From JAHJQZ01 sp963675235 (lineage in GTDB: Bacteria; Pseudomonadota; Alphaproteobacteria; Rhizobiales; Devosiaceae): a stretch of DNA of 64,000 nucleotides. Positions 8,530 to 17,051 of this stretch are shown in pieces. A program made the translations under genes and the position numbers. The notes below the pieces were generated by a model. It was not told the origin of the DNA and made no database searches. It worked only from the letters and a program-made list of their open reading frames with translations. The DNA lies in assembly GCA_963675235.2 (NCBI GenBank), contig CAXXFU010000004.1, positions 124,001 to 188,000 on the forward strand, given 5' to 3'. Numbering within the stretch: position 1 is the stretch's first letter; every line of letters begins with the position of its first letter.

Positions 8530-9495
8530 TTGACCACGCTTCTGATCAGCCAGCCCGATGGACGGCTGCACCTGACACCGCCGGGACATCCCGAGCGGCC
8601 GGAGCGGCTGGAAGCCGTCGAAGATGCCCTATCCGGACCGGCCTTTGCCGCACTCGAACGCCGTATGGCGGAATCGACCGACCTCGCCATTGCCGAACTC
8701 GTTCACGACCCGATGGTGCTGGATTTCCTCAGGCGCGTGCGCCCCACCGAAGGCCTGTCTCGAATCGATGCCGATACTTTCTTGTCGCCGGAATCCTTCG
8801 AAGCGGCTTCGACTGCCGTCGGAGCGGCGCTGCAGGCGCTCGATGCTGTCGTGCTCGGCGGCATGGACAATGCCTTTTGCGCCATACGTCCGCCCGGACA
8901 TCACGCCGAGCGCGAACAGTCGATGGGCTTCTGTCTGGTCAACACAGTAGCAATCGCCGCACGCGAGGCACAACGCAAGCATGGCGCCGAGCGCATCGCC
9001 ATCATTGATTTCGACGTTCACCACGGCAACGGCACCCAGGACATCTTCTTCGACGACGACAGCGTGTTCTACGGATCGAGCCACCAGATGCCGCTTTATC
9101 CCGGCACCGGGGCGATGGACGAAGTCGGGGCCGGCAATGTCTTCAATGCGCCGCTGTCGCCCGGATCGGGCATGGAACGCATGCGCGACGCCTACACGGC
9201 GCGCATCCTGCCGGCGCTCGACGCTTTCGCACCGGACTTCATCCTGATTTCCGCCGGATTTGATGCGCACCACCGCGATCCGCTGGCCCAACTCGAATGG
9301 AACGCCGACGATTATGCCTGGGTGACCGGACGTATTCTCGATATCGCCGACCGGCGTTGCGCCGGGCGCGTGGTTTCGTTGCTGGAAGGGGGATACGACC
9401 TCAAGGGTCTGTCCGAAGGCGTTGCCGCCCATGTCGGCATGATGGTGCATGGCCAGTCCGTCGCCTTCCTGCCGGAGGCCGATGGCCAACGCTGA
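8530..9495 (+). CDS. histone deacetylase family (class II-like) amidohydrolase
   Basis: 321 residues with the arginase/deacetylase fold. Zinc and catalytic signatures are HHAEREQSMGFCLVN, DFDVHHGNGTQDIF and the late SAGFDAHHRDPLAQL. Bacterial members deacetylate acetylpolyamines or other small acetylated amines; the substrate here is unknown. The start is TTG at 8530, supported by GGAGG at 8516-8520 with 9-nt spacing and no suitable ATG. It heads a rightward group with xseB, an SCO protein and tlyA. Confidence 0.9.
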   Translation: MTTLLISQPDGRLHLTPPGHPERPERLEAVEDALSGPAFAALERRMAESTDLAIAELVHDPMVLDFLRRVRPTEGLSRIDADTFLSPESFEAASTAVGAALQALDAVVLGGMDNAFCAIRPPGHHAEREQSMGFCLVNTVAIAAREAQRKHGAERIAIIDFDVHHGNGTQDIFFDDDSVFYGSSHQMPLYPGTGAMDEVGAGNVFNAPLSPGSGMERMRDAYTARILPALDAFAPDFILISAGFDAHHRDPLAQLEWNADDYAWVTGRILDIADRRCAGRVVSLLEGGYDLKGLSEGVAAHVGMMVHGQSVAFLPEADGQR

Positions 9496-9560
9496 TCGTC
9501 AGACGGGTTGCAACCCGAACCAAAAACCCTATGGTCGCGCCGCAAGCTGAAGAGGAAGAC

Positions 9561-9809
9561 ATGAGCGAAAGCGCCCTGCCCGACATCAAGAAGATGAGCT
9601 TCGAACAGGCTCTCGGCGAACTTGAAAAGATCGTCGCCGAGCTCGAGGGCGGCCGGGCGCCGCTGCAGGATTCGATCGCCATCTACGAGCGTGGCGAAGC
9701 GTTGAAGAAGCATTGCGAGGCCCTGCTCAAGGCAGCCGAAGCCCGCATCGAGAAGATCACCCTCGACCGCGACGGCAATCCGGCCGGCGTCGAACCACTG
9801 GACGAGTAA
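9561..9809 (+). CDS. xseB: exodeoxyribonuclease VII small subunit
   Basis: 82 residues, the usual XseB length. Core motifs are SFEQALGELEKIVAELEGG and LQDSIAIYERGEALKKHC, forming a helical hairpin. XseB joins the large subunit XseA to make an exonuclease that degrades single-stranded DNA from both ends. The ATG at 9561 follows AGAGGAAG. XseA is not in the window. The SCO gene starts 2 nt beyond the stop. Confidence 0.93.
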   Translation: MSESALPDIKKMSFEQALGELEKIVAELEGGRAPLQDSIAIYERGEALKKHCEALLKAAEARIEKITLDRDGNPAGVEPLDE

Positions 9810-9810
9810 C

Positions 9811-10416
9811 ATGGCACAGTCATCCACTCCGCTCTTGAGGCGGATGCGCCTGATCCTTTGGGGTCTGGTCGTCGTCGTCGGCCTCGGCGCCACTGTCCTT
9901 TATTTTGTCAGGCCGCCGGAACGCCCCGTCGGCCTATTCGGCGGTGCCTTCACGCTACAGACCACCGATGGCGCGACCTTCACCGAGAAGGACCTCGCCG
10001 GCGTGCCGACGCTGATGTATTTCGGCTATACGTTCTGCCCCGATGTCTGCCCGACGACGCTTGCCGAGGCAATGGGCTGGCAGGCGGAGCTAGAGCTCGC
10101 GCCCGATCAGTTGCGCTTCATCATGGTCACCGTCGATCCCGAACGCGATACGGCGGACAACCTCCGGCAATATCTCGATGCCTTCTCCTCCGACTTCATC
10201 GGCCTTGTCGGCGACGAAGCCCAGACGGAGGCGGCAAAGAAGGCATTCGGTGTCTTCTCGCAGAAGGTCATCACCGACGAGGCGACCGACTACCTTGTCG
10301 ATCATACCGCCAGCGTCTTCCTGCTCGACAAGGATGGCAAGTTCCAGGGTACCATCGCCTATGGCGAGGACCAGAAATCGGCGATCGCCAAGATCCGCCG
10401 CCTCGTCGGCATGTGA
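9811..10416 (+). CDS. SCO1/SenC family protein
   Basis: 201 residues with one N-terminal membrane anchor (LILWGLVVVVGLGATVLYFV) and a periplasmic thioredoxin-like domain. The copper site is complete: CPDVC in FGYTFCPDVCPTTLAEA and the later histidine in DHTASVFLLD. SCO proteins deliver copper to, or reduce, the CuA site of cytochrome c oxidase. The gene sits between xseB and tlyA with 1-2 nt spacing, an unexpected operon partner for those genes. Its stop shares one base with the tlyA start. Confidence 0.92.
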   Translation: MAQSSTPLLRRMRLILWGLVVVVGLGATVLYFVRPPERPVGLFGGAFTLQTTDGATFTEKDLAGVPTLMYFGYTFCPDVCPTTLAEAMGWQAELELAPDQLRFIMVTVDPERDTADNLRQYLDAFSSDFIGLVGDEAQTEAAKKAFGVFSQKVITDEATDYLVDHTASVFLLDKDGKFQGTIAYGEDQKSAIAKIRRLVGM

Positions 10417-11162
10417 TGACACGTCAACGACTTGATCGTGCTCTTGAAGCACGCGGGCTGTTGCCGAGTCGGGCGCGGGCCCGCGATGCCGTGCTGCGCG
10501 GCACCGTCAGCATCAATGGCGCCCCTGCTGCAAAGCCGAGCCAGATGGTCTCCGAGGCCGACGACATCGCGGTCGCTGATCCGGCTGCCACCTATGTCTC
10601 GCGGGCCGCGCTCAAGCTCATCGCCGGGCTCGATGCCGGCCAAATCGACGTTGCCGGCAAGACCTGTCTCGACATCGGTTCCTCGACCGGCGGATTCACC
10701 GAAGTGCTGCTCAAGCACGGCGCGTCGAAGGTTTTCGCCGTCGATGTCGGGCACGACCAACTGGTCGAACCGCTGCGTTCGGACCCACGTGTCGCGCTGT
10801 TCGAGGACTTCAATGCTCGTGACCTGACACGGGCCGAGGTGCCCGACCAGGTCGATCTGCTGGTCTGCGACATCAGCTTCGTCTCGATCGAGAAGGTGTT
10901 GGCCGCGCCATTGGCCCTGTGCCGGCCCGGCGCCGAGGCGGTTTTGTTGTTCAAGCCGCAATTCGAGGTCGGACGCGAACATGTCGGCAAGGGCGGCATC
11001 GTCACCAATGAGGAAGCTGTCGGTGAAGCCAAGCTGAGGATCGCCCTGTTCCTGCGGCGCGAAGGCTGGCACTTCGTCACCGAAGCACCCTCGCCCATCG
11101 CCGGCGGCGATGGCAATCACGAGATCGCGCTTGTCGTCACCAGGCAGGATGAAACCACGTGA
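10416..11162 (+). CDS. tlyA: TlyA family rRNA (cytidine-2'-O)-methyltransferase
   Basis: 248 residues. An N-terminal S4 RNA-binding domain (about 1-60, RLDRALEARGLLPSRARARD) is followed by an FtsJ-like methyltransferase with the SAM motif CLDIGSSTGGFTEVLLKHGA near residue 85 and KPQFEVGREHVGKGG near 185. TlyA methylates 2'-OH of cytidines in 16S and/or 23S rRNA and affects capreomycin sensitivity; it was once labelled a hemolysin. The start ATG overlaps the SCO stop (TGATG), and the stop overlaps the next gene's GTG. Confidence 0.9.
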   Translation: MTRQRLDRALEARGLLPSRARARDAVLRGTVSINGAPAAKPSQMVSEADDIAVADPAATYVSRAALKLIAGLDAGQIDVAGKTCLDIGSSTGGFTEVLLKHGASKVFAVDVGHDQLVEPLRSDPRVALFEDFNARDLTRAEVPDQVDLLVCDISFVSIEKVLAAPLALCRPGAEAVLLFKPQFEVGREHVGKGGIVTNEEAVGEAKLRIALFLRREGWHFVTEAPSPIAGGDGNHEIALVVTRQDETT

Positions 11163-11461
11163 CCCGGCTGTTTCTTGACAGGTTGGCGCATATGGCGATT
11201 GTCGGCCTCGGGCTACTGCTGGTTGCGATCGGCGTCATGTTCTTTTTCTCGCCGTTCCCGATCGGGGTGCCTTTCGCCGGCGTCGGCCTGTTCGTGCTGC
11301 TGACCCGTTCGACGCGGGCACGGCGCGTTATTCGACGCCTGCGCACCCGGCATGACTGGCTCGACCGCCGAATAGTGCGGATCGAGGACAAGTCGAACGG
11401 CAGACTCAGGGACGTTCTGGCATCGAGCCGACCCAATCCGGCAAACGGCGAGAGCGACTAG
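11159..11461 (+). CDS. small membrane protein of unknown function
   Basis: 100 residues starting at a GTG that overlaps the tlyA stop, so it is probably the last gene of this operon. Two hydrophobic segments span residues 12-30 and 36-50 (VGLGLLLVAIGVMFFF and PFAGVGLFVLL), followed by a very basic region (RRVIRRLRTRHDW). This resembles short alphaproteobacterial inner-membrane proteins, but I cannot assign a family or role. An internal ATG at residue 12 would remove part of the N-terminus. Confidence 0.6.
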   Translation: MTRLFLDRLAHMAIVGLGLLLVAIGVMFFFSPFPIGVPFAGVGLFVLLTRSTRARRVIRRLRTRHDWLDRRIVRIEDKSNGRLRDVLASSRPNPANGESD

Positions 11462-11465
11462 CGCT

Positions 11466-11873
11466 CTAGGTGGCAGCGAAATCGAATGTGTAGTCGAAGA
11501 CGTAGAGATGGCTGCCGTCGGGCGTGACATTGATCTGCATCTCGCCGCGCAGACCGGTCAGTTCGTCGGTGCCGGAATCGGCGACGACATTGACCCGCAG
11601 GCGCGTCTCGCCGCGATGGGCGTGACCGGAGTGCTGCAGAACGAAACTGCCGCGATGCCCGTCGAGTTCGCCCTCGACCTTCTCGATGGCGACATAGCCG
11701 GCCGAACCCTCGACGTCGGAACGGGCGGAAAGCATCTGCCCGGCGCTCCTGCCTTCAAGGCCGCCGGAGAAGGTCTTGGCAATCTGCAGCCGGCCGAGAA
11801 ACGCCGCCTCGGGCCGCTCGTCGGGTGCCTGCGGGGCAAGATTGACGACAAAACTACCTTCGGCGCGAGGCAT
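11466..11873 (-). CDS. DUF3224 domain-containing protein
   Basis: 135 residues. The pattern RLQIAKTFSGGLEGRSAGQM, then a variable middle, then HRGSFVLQHSG and TDELTGLRGEM is that of DUF3224 (an all-beta, allene-oxide-cyclase-like fold). No catalytic role is established. It converges on the small membrane gene with only 4 nt between the stops. Confidence 0.8.
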   Translation of the reverse strand: MPRAEGSFVVNLAPQAPDERPEAAFLGRLQIAKTFSGGLEGRSAGQMLSARSDVEGSAGYVAIEKVEGELDGHRGSFVLQHSGHAHRGETRLRVNVVADSGTDELTGLRGEMQINVTPDGSHLYVFDYTFDFAAT

Positions 11874-11970
11874 GGCGGCACTCCTTGATGTTCCGCATAT
11901 GTTCTATACAGTCCGCAGCCATCGCACAAGCATGGCCTATACCGAATGTAGGTATCGTCTGGCGGTCAGA

Positions 11971-13077
11971 CTAGTACCCGACGCCGCCGTCGCGGCCCGT
12001 CTGGGCGCGATGCCTCAGATAGTGATCTGCCAGAACGCAGGCCATCATCGCTTCGCCGATCGGCACGGCGCGAATGCCGACGCATGGGTCGTGACGCCCC
12101 TTGGTGATGATGTCGGTGTCGCGGTTCTCAATTGTGACAGTATCGCGCGGCTGAAGGATCGACGAGGTCGGCTTGACCGCGAAGCGGACCACCACTGGGT
12201 CGCCGTTGGAGATGCCGCCGAGAATGCCGCCGGCCTTGTTGGACTTGAACACCGGCGCCGTCTGTCCGGCCCGCATCTCGTCGGCATTCTCGGCGCCGGT
12301 CAGAGCCGCGGCGCCCATGCCCTCGCCGATCTCGACACCCTTGACGGCGTTGATCGACATCATCGCCGAGGCGAGGTCGGAACTGAGCTTGCCATAGATC
12401 GGCGCGCCCCAACCGGCAGGCACGCCCTCGGCCACAACCTCGACCACCGCGCCGACAGAATTGCCGTCCTTGCGGATTGTATCGAGATAGTCTTCCCATT
12501 CCTCGGCGGCCACCGGATCGGCACAGAAAAACGGGTTGTCGTCGACCGCCTTCCAGTCGAAGCGCCCGTAATCGATCTTGTGCGGGCCGATCTGCACCAG
12601 CGAGGCGCGGATCGTCACCCCGGGGATCACCAGCCGGGCAATCGCCCCCGCCGCCACCCGCGCCGCCGTCTCGCGCGCCGAGGAACGGCCGCCGCCGCGA
12701 TAATCGCGGATGCCGTACTTCTGGTGATAGGTCATGTCGGCGTGGCCGGGCCGATACTTGTCGCGAATCTCGGAATAATCCTTTGAGCGCTGGTCGGTGT
12801 TCTCGATCAGCATCGAGATCGGCGTGCCGGTGGTTTTCAACCCGCCGGTACGCTCGTCCTCGAACACACCCGACAAAATCTTCACCTCATCGGCCTCGCG
12901 CCGCTGCGTCGTGAAGCGCGACTGCCCAGGCTTGCGTCGGTCCATCTGCCGCTGAATCTCGCTGAGGTCGACATCGAGCTTCGGCGGACAGCCGTCGACG
13001 ACAACGCCGAGCGCCGGCCCGTGGCTTTCGCCCCAGGTGGTGAAGCGGAACAGATGCCCGAACGAATTGTGCGACAT
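11971..13077 (-). CDS. aroC: chorismate synthase
   Basis: 368 residues, full length. It converts 5-enolpyruvylshikimate 3-phosphate to chorismate using reduced FMN, the last shikimate-pathway step. Recognisable segments are FTTWGESHGPALGVVVDGCP at the N-terminus, RKPGQSRFTTQRREADEV near residue 48, DYRGGGRSSARETAARVAAG near 123 and GGISNGDPVVVRFAVKPTSS near 290. It is followed on the same strand by no gene for about 100 nt and lies downstream of the phosphoglycerate-mutase-like and fabI genes. Confidence 0.96.
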   Translation of the reverse strand: MSHNSFGHLFRFTTWGESHGPALGVVVDGCPPKLDVDLSEIQRQMDRRKPGQSRFTTQRREADEVKILSGVFEDERTGGLKTTGTPISMLIENTDQRSKDYSEIRDKYRPGHADMTYHQKYGIRDYRGGGRSSARETAARVAAGAIARLVIPGVTIRASLVQIGPHKIDYGRFDWKAVDDNPFFCADPVAAEEWEDYLDTIRKDGNSVGAVVEVVAEGVPAGWGAPIYGKLSSDLASAMMSINAVKGVEIGEGMGAAALTGAENADEMRAGQTAPVFKSNKAGGILGGISNGDPVVVRFAVKPTSSILQPRDTVTIENRDTDIITKGRHDPCVGIRAVPIGEAMMACVLADHYLRHRAQTGRDGGVGY

Positions 13078-13154
13078 GCAACAGCCCCCAGAAAGGTGCA
13101 GCCTTGATACGGAGGTGCGCCGATGGCGTCAATTGCAGTGGGCGCGTTGCCAAA

Positions 13155-13811
13155 CTACAGCGGCCCGGAATCCTTGACAGGCGCACCAGGCGCGCCAGAC
13201 GGGATGATGGTCATCTCGCCCTTCGAGAAGAACATGATGGCGTCCTGGCGGATCGGCCAGTTGACCGTTTCCTCATGGCTGATGCCGGTCACCAGATAGC
13301 GGCAGATCCGGGCGATGCCGCCATGGGCGATGATCACCGACTTGCCGGGCAGCTCCTCGAGCACAGGCCGCACCCGGTCGGCGAGGTCTTCGTAGCTCTC
13401 GCCCTCGGGCGGCCGGTATAACCAGAAGTTCCCGTCGCGCATTCCGACATTGCGCATCCCGTTCGGATCGTCGGGGAGCTCGGCCGCCAACTGCCCCTCA
13501 TAGATACCGAAGGACACTTCGCGCAACCGCTCGTCGAAGCGGACTCCCGTGTCGTCGAGCCCGAAGGCGGCGCGCACCTTGCCGAGCGTTTGCCGCACGC
13601 GGATCATCGGAGACGCGCGCCAGTGCCAATCCGACGGCGCCGTGCCCTGTTCGTCGAACAGGCGGCTGAGCAGGCGCCCATTGGCCTCGGCCTGCCCCTG
13701 TCCCGTTTCGTTCAGCGGAATATCGCGCTGACCCTGGTAGCGGCCTTCGCGGTTCCATTCGGTTTCGCCGTGCCGGATCAGGTAAAAGTCCGGCAGGTCT
13801 GTCATTGGCAT
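13155..13811 (-). CDS. histidine phosphatase family protein (phosphoglycerate-mutase-like)
   Basis: 218 residues. The phosphohistidine motif RHGETEWN lies near residue 13 and the second catalytic histidine is in VIIAHGGIAR near 160. The family covers cofactor-dependent phosphoglycerate mutases and broad phosphatases such as GpmB/CobC; sequence alone does not separate them. The ATG at 13811 has AAGGGA at 5-nt spacing; an ATG at 13805 is also possible. It lies between fabI and aroC, all leftward. Confidence 0.85.
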   Translation of the reverse strand: MPMTDLPDFYLIRHGETEWNREGRYQGQRDIPLNETGQGQAEANGRLLSRLFDEQGTAPSDWHWRASPMIRVRQTLGKVRAAFGLDDTGVRFDERLREVSFGIYEGQLAAELPDDPNGMRNVGMRDGNFWLYRPPEGESYEDLADRVRPVLEELPGKSVIIAHGGIARICRYLVTGISHEETVNWPIRQDAIMFFSKGEMTIIPSGAPGAPVKDSGPL

Positions 13812-13846
13812 TGTTGTCCCTTTGGGGCGGATGCCGGGGTCGAGGA

Positions 13847-14653
13847 TCAGTCGGACGTGGGAATATCCGCGTCGAGCAGTTTCATGCCGACGACATTATA
13901 GCCGCCGTCGACATAATGGATTTCGCCACTGACCCCGGAGGAGAGGTCGGAGAGGAGGTAGAGCGCCGCCTTGCCGACATCATTGATGTCGACATTGCGC
14001 CGCAGCGGAGAGTTGGCTTCCTGCCAGTGCAGCATTTCGCGCAAGCCGGCAATGCCGGAAGCGGCCAGCGTCTTGATGGCGCCGGCGGAAATGGCATTGA
14101 CGCGGATGCCGGCCTTGCCGAGATCGACGGCAAGGTAGCGCACCGAGGCTTCGAGCGCCGCCTTGGCGACACCCATGACATTATAGTTCGGCACATATTT
14201 TTCGGAACCGTAGTAGGTCAGCGTCAGCAGTGAACCGCCTTCGCCCATCAGCTTCTCGGCGCGCTTGGCCACCGCCGTGAACGAGAACACCGAAATGCTC
14301 ATTGTCATGGCGAAATTCTCGGCCGTGGTGTCGATATAACGGCCTTCCAGTTCGTCCTTGTTGGAGAATCCGATGGCATGGACAAGAAAGTCGAGCTTGC
14401 CCCAGCGCTTTTCGATCTCGGCGAAAGCCGCGTCGACGGCGGCATCATCGGTGACGTCGCATTCGACAAGGAAATCCGAGCCGGTTTCGGTGGCCAGCGG
14501 TTCGACGCGACGCTTCAGCGCCTCGCCCTGATAGGCGAAAGCCAGTTCGGCGCCCTCAGCGCTCAATGCCTTGGCGATGCCCCAGGCGATCGAACGGTTG
14601 TTGGCGAGCCCCATGATGAGACCGCGCTTGCCGGCCATGATGCCGTCGGACAT
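13847..14653 (-). CDS. fabI: enoyl-[acyl-carrier-protein] reductase (NADH)
   Basis: 268 residues of the short-chain dehydrogenase type FabI. The atypical nucleotide motif GLIMGLANNRSIAWGIAKAL is near the N-terminus, and the catalytic Y-x6-K is in YNVMGVAK near residue 160. It reduces trans-2-enoyl-ACP in fatty acid elongation and is the usual triclosan target. The ATG at 14653 has AGGGAG 6 nt upstream; the longer frame to 14755 has no such support. Confidence 0.95.
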   Translation of the reverse strand: MSDGIMAGKRGLIMGLANNRSIAWGIAKALSAEGAELAFAYQGEALKRRVEPLATETGSDFLVECDVTDDAAVDAAFAEIEKRWGKLDFLVHAIGFSNKDELEGRYIDTTAENFAMTMSISVFSFTAVAKRAEKLMGEGGSLLTLTYYGSEKYVPNYNVMGVAKAALEASVRYLAVDLGKAGIRVNAISAGAIKTLAASGIAGLREMLHWQEANSPLRRNVDINDVGKAALYLLSDLSSGVSGEIHYVDGGYNVVGMKLLDADIPTSD

Positions 14654-14838
14654 GTCGTGCTCCCTATATTGCTTGCGCCGGTTTTGGCATAGGCGCGGGC
14701 GGCGGGCAAGGTCGCGCAGCACCGGCGCATGCGTCGAAATGCAGAGGCACCGCATCGGAATCGGGCGTATGCTGGCCCATGGCCCGAAACGCCTACCCGA
14801 CGCGCCAAAGATGACCTCAATCCAATTCGAGAACAGAC

Positions 14839-15129
14839 ATGCCGGCTGTTTATTTCTCCGCCACCATCCGCATTTCCGACATGGCGCGCTAACAGCGCTA
14901 TCTTGACGCCTATGACGAGGCCTTCGCCGGTACCGGCGGCGAGGTCCTTGCTGTCGATGACGCCCCGCTGCCGCTGGAGGGGATGCCGCTCGACGGCCGT
15001 ATCGTCCTCATTCGCTTCCCCGACGAGGCGTCATTCCGCAGTTGGTACGAATCCGATGCCTACAAGCGCATCGTCGTTCATCGTCGTGCCGCCAGCGAAG
15101 CGGACGCCCTGCTGGTGCATGGCCGCTAG
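14839..15129 (+). pseudogene. DUF1330 family gene interrupted by an in-frame TAA
   Basis: Reading from ATG 14839 gives MPAVYFSATIRISDMAR, then TAA at 14890-14892. It then continues in the same frame as QRYLDAYDEAFAGTGGEV..., RIVLIRFPDEASFRSWYES and RRAASEADALLVHG, stopping at 15127-15129. Together these make a normal-length (96-codon) DUF1330 protein. Relatives commonly have tyrosine at the stop position (a Y-x-R-Y pattern), so one base change from TAC or TAT would explain it. No shift in frame is involved. Either a recent pseudogene or a base-call error. Confidence 0.72.
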
Positions 15130-15179
15130 GATCGGATACGGCGCTTTTCTCTAGCCCGGGCTCCGGCTATCCTTCATCC

Positions 15180-16592
15180 ATGCAAGACAGCACCATAGAT
15201 ATTGCTGCGGCGCTCGCCGCGCTTCTTGGAAGTGACGGCGTCGTCACCAATCCCGCCGACATGGACCGGTTCCTCAACGAACCGCGCAAGCGCTTTCACC
15301 AGAAGGCCGTCGCCGTTGCCCTGCCGAAAACCGTGCCCCAAGTGCAGGCGCTGATGAAGTGGGCCAACGACAACAAGGTCGCCATCATCCCCCAGTCCGG
15401 CAATACCGGGCTGGTCGGCGGCCAGGTGCCACTTTCGGGCGAAGAAGTGATCCTCAGTCTTGTCCGCCTCAACGGCGTTCGCGAGGTCAACGCCGACGCA
15501 GGCCACATCACCGTCGAAGCCGGGCTGACGCTTGAGGAGGTGCACGGCGTGGCCGAAGAGGCCGGGGCGCTGTTCCCGCTGACCATCGCCTCGCAGGGCA
15601 CGGCGCGCATCGGCGGCGTGCTGTCCTCCAATGCCGGCGGCGTGCAGGTGCTGGCCTATGGCAATGCCCGCGAGCTCTGTCTCGGCGTCGAGGCGGTGCT
15701 GGCCGACGGGCGGCTCTACAACGGCCTCAACGCGCTCAGGAAGGACAACACCGGCTACGACCTCAAGGACCTGCTGGTCGGAGCCGAGGGTACTCTCGGC
15801 GTCATCACCGCAGCAACGCTGAAGCTGTTTCCACGCCCCGAAGCCTATGAGACGGCCTGGATATCGCTGGCCGACCCGGATGCGGCGCTCCAGCTGTTCG
15901 TCGATATGCGCCAGCGCGCCGGCCACACCCTGACAGCTTTCGAGCTGATGCCGCGCATTGGACTGGACTACCAACTCAAGCACGAGATGATCGCCCGCGA
16001 CCCGAGCGCCGGGCTGTCGGACTGGTATGTGCTCGTCGAGATCTCGCGCCCCTACGGCGGCGCCGAAGGCGTGTTGCTCTCGGCCCTCGAAGCCGGGTTC
16101 GAATCCGGGCTTGTCGCCGACGCCGTCATCGCCGAGTCCGAGGAAGACCGATTGCTGATGTGGCAGGCACGCGAACAGATGAGCGAGTGCCAGTCCAAGG
16201 AAGGCGCCTCGATCAAGCACGATGTCTCCGTACCTGTCGCTGCCGTGCCACAACTGATCGCCGAGGGCATTGCCGCTGCGAAAAAAGTCGTGCCCGACAT
16301 CCGCCCCGTGCCGTTCGGCCACATCGGAGACGGCAATATCCATTTCAATTTCAGCCAGCCGGTCGGCACCGACGGCCCCGCCTTCATGGCCGGGGCGCAG
16401 CCGGTGCATGACGCCGTCTACGAGGTTGTGCTGCGCCTCGGCGGGTCGTTCTCGGCCGAACATGGTATCGGCCAGCTGAAGGCGGACCTGCTGAAAAAGG
16501 TCAAGGACCCGGTGGCGCTCGAAATGATGCGCGCCATCAAACAGACCCTCGACCCCAACAACATCCTCAATCCCGGCAAGCTGCTCGGCTGA
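15180..16592 (+). CDS. FAD-binding oxidase, GlcD/D-2-hydroxyacid dehydrogenase family
   Basis: 470 residues. The N-terminal PCMH-type FAD-binding domain has IIPQSGNTGLVGGQVP near residue 68 and GTARIGGVLSSNAGGVQVL near 140. The C-terminal GlcD-type cap ends with GGSFSAEHGIGQLK and DPNNILNPGKLL. HIGDGNIHFN near 380 is the usual metal/substrate segment. Family members oxidise D-2-hydroxyacids (D-lactate, glycolate, D-2-hydroxyglutarate) and pass electrons to quinone or ETF; the ETF-QO at 50304 could be a partner if it is the D-2-hydroxyglutarate type. The ATG at 15180 gives the expected N-terminus. Confidence 0.88.
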   Translation: MQDSTIDIAAALAALLGSDGVVTNPADMDRFLNEPRKRFHQKAVAVALPKTVPQVQALMKWANDNKVAIIPQSGNTGLVGGQVPLSGEEVILSLVRLNGVREVNADAGHITVEAGLTLEEVHGVAEEAGALFPLTIASQGTARIGGVLSSNAGGVQVLAYGNARELCLGVEAVLADGRLYNGLNALRKDNTGYDLKDLLVGAEGTLGVITAATLKLFPRPEAYETAWISLADPDAALQLFVDMRQRAGHTLTAFELMPRIGLDYQLKHEMIARDPSAGLSDWYVLVEISRPYGGAEGVLLSALEAGFESGLVADAVIAESEEDRLLMWQAREQMSECQSKEGASIKHDVSVPVAAVPQLIAEGIAAAKKVVPDIRPVPFGHIGDGNIHFNFSQPVGTDGPAFMAGAQPVHDAVYEVVLRLGGSFSAEHGIGQLKADLLKKVKDPVALEMMRAIKQTLDPNNILNPGKLLG

Positions 16593-16609
16593 CGCAAGGA
16601 CCGATGCCC

Positions 16610-17044
16610 ATGAACGCTTTTGCTTCACCCTGGTTCATTTGGGCCTTCCTCGCGGCGGTCTTTGCCGCGCTGACGGCGATCTTCGCCAAAATCGGCGTCA
16701 CCGGCCTCAACTCCGATTTCGCCACGCTCATTCGCACCATCGTCGTTGTGGTCGCGCTCGGCATTCTTGTCGCCGCCACTGGCCAGTGGCAGAGCCTTGG
16801 AACAATCGACAGCCGGTCGGCGCTGTTCCTGGTGCTGTCGGGCCTGGCGACCGGCGCCTCATGGCTGTGCTACTTCCGCGCCCTCAAGGTCGGGCAGGCG
16901 GCACAAGTGGCGCCGATCGACAAGCTCAGCGTCGTCATGGTGGCGCTGTTCGCCGCCCTGTTCCTTGGCGAGCACCTGTCGGCAACAGCATGGCTCGGCA
17001 TCGCCCTTATCGGCGGCGGGGCGATCCTGGTTGCGATCGGATAG
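16610..17044 (+). CDS. EamA family transporter, single-domain
   Basis: About 144 residues with five hydrophobic spans, equal to one EamA/DMT half rather than the usual ten-span protein. Typical features are FLAAVFAALTAIFAKIGV at the start, SWLCYFRALKVGQAA near residue 85 and the C-terminal LFLGEHLSATAWLGIALIGG. Such short forms are thought to pair as dimers. The second ATG (16610) has AGGA at better spacing than the one at 16604. The substrate is unknown. Confidence 0.82.
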   Translation: MNAFASPWFIWAFLAAVFAALTAIFAKIGVTGLNSDFATLIRTIVVVVALGILVAATGQWQSLGTIDSRSALFLVLSGLATGASWLCYFRALKVGQAAQVAPIDKLSVVMVALFAALFLGEHLSATAWLGIALIGGGAILVAIG

Positions 17045-17051
17045 ACCGTAG

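Noticed and set aside
14890..14892. Recoding of the TAA in the DUF1330 gene
   Set aside because: TAA is not used for selenocysteine or pyrrolysine, and a single base change explains the stop.
15174..16628. Minus-strand frame covering the FAD-linked oxidase
   Set aside because: Antisense shadow with no recognisable motif, while the plus strand gives a full GlcD-type protein.
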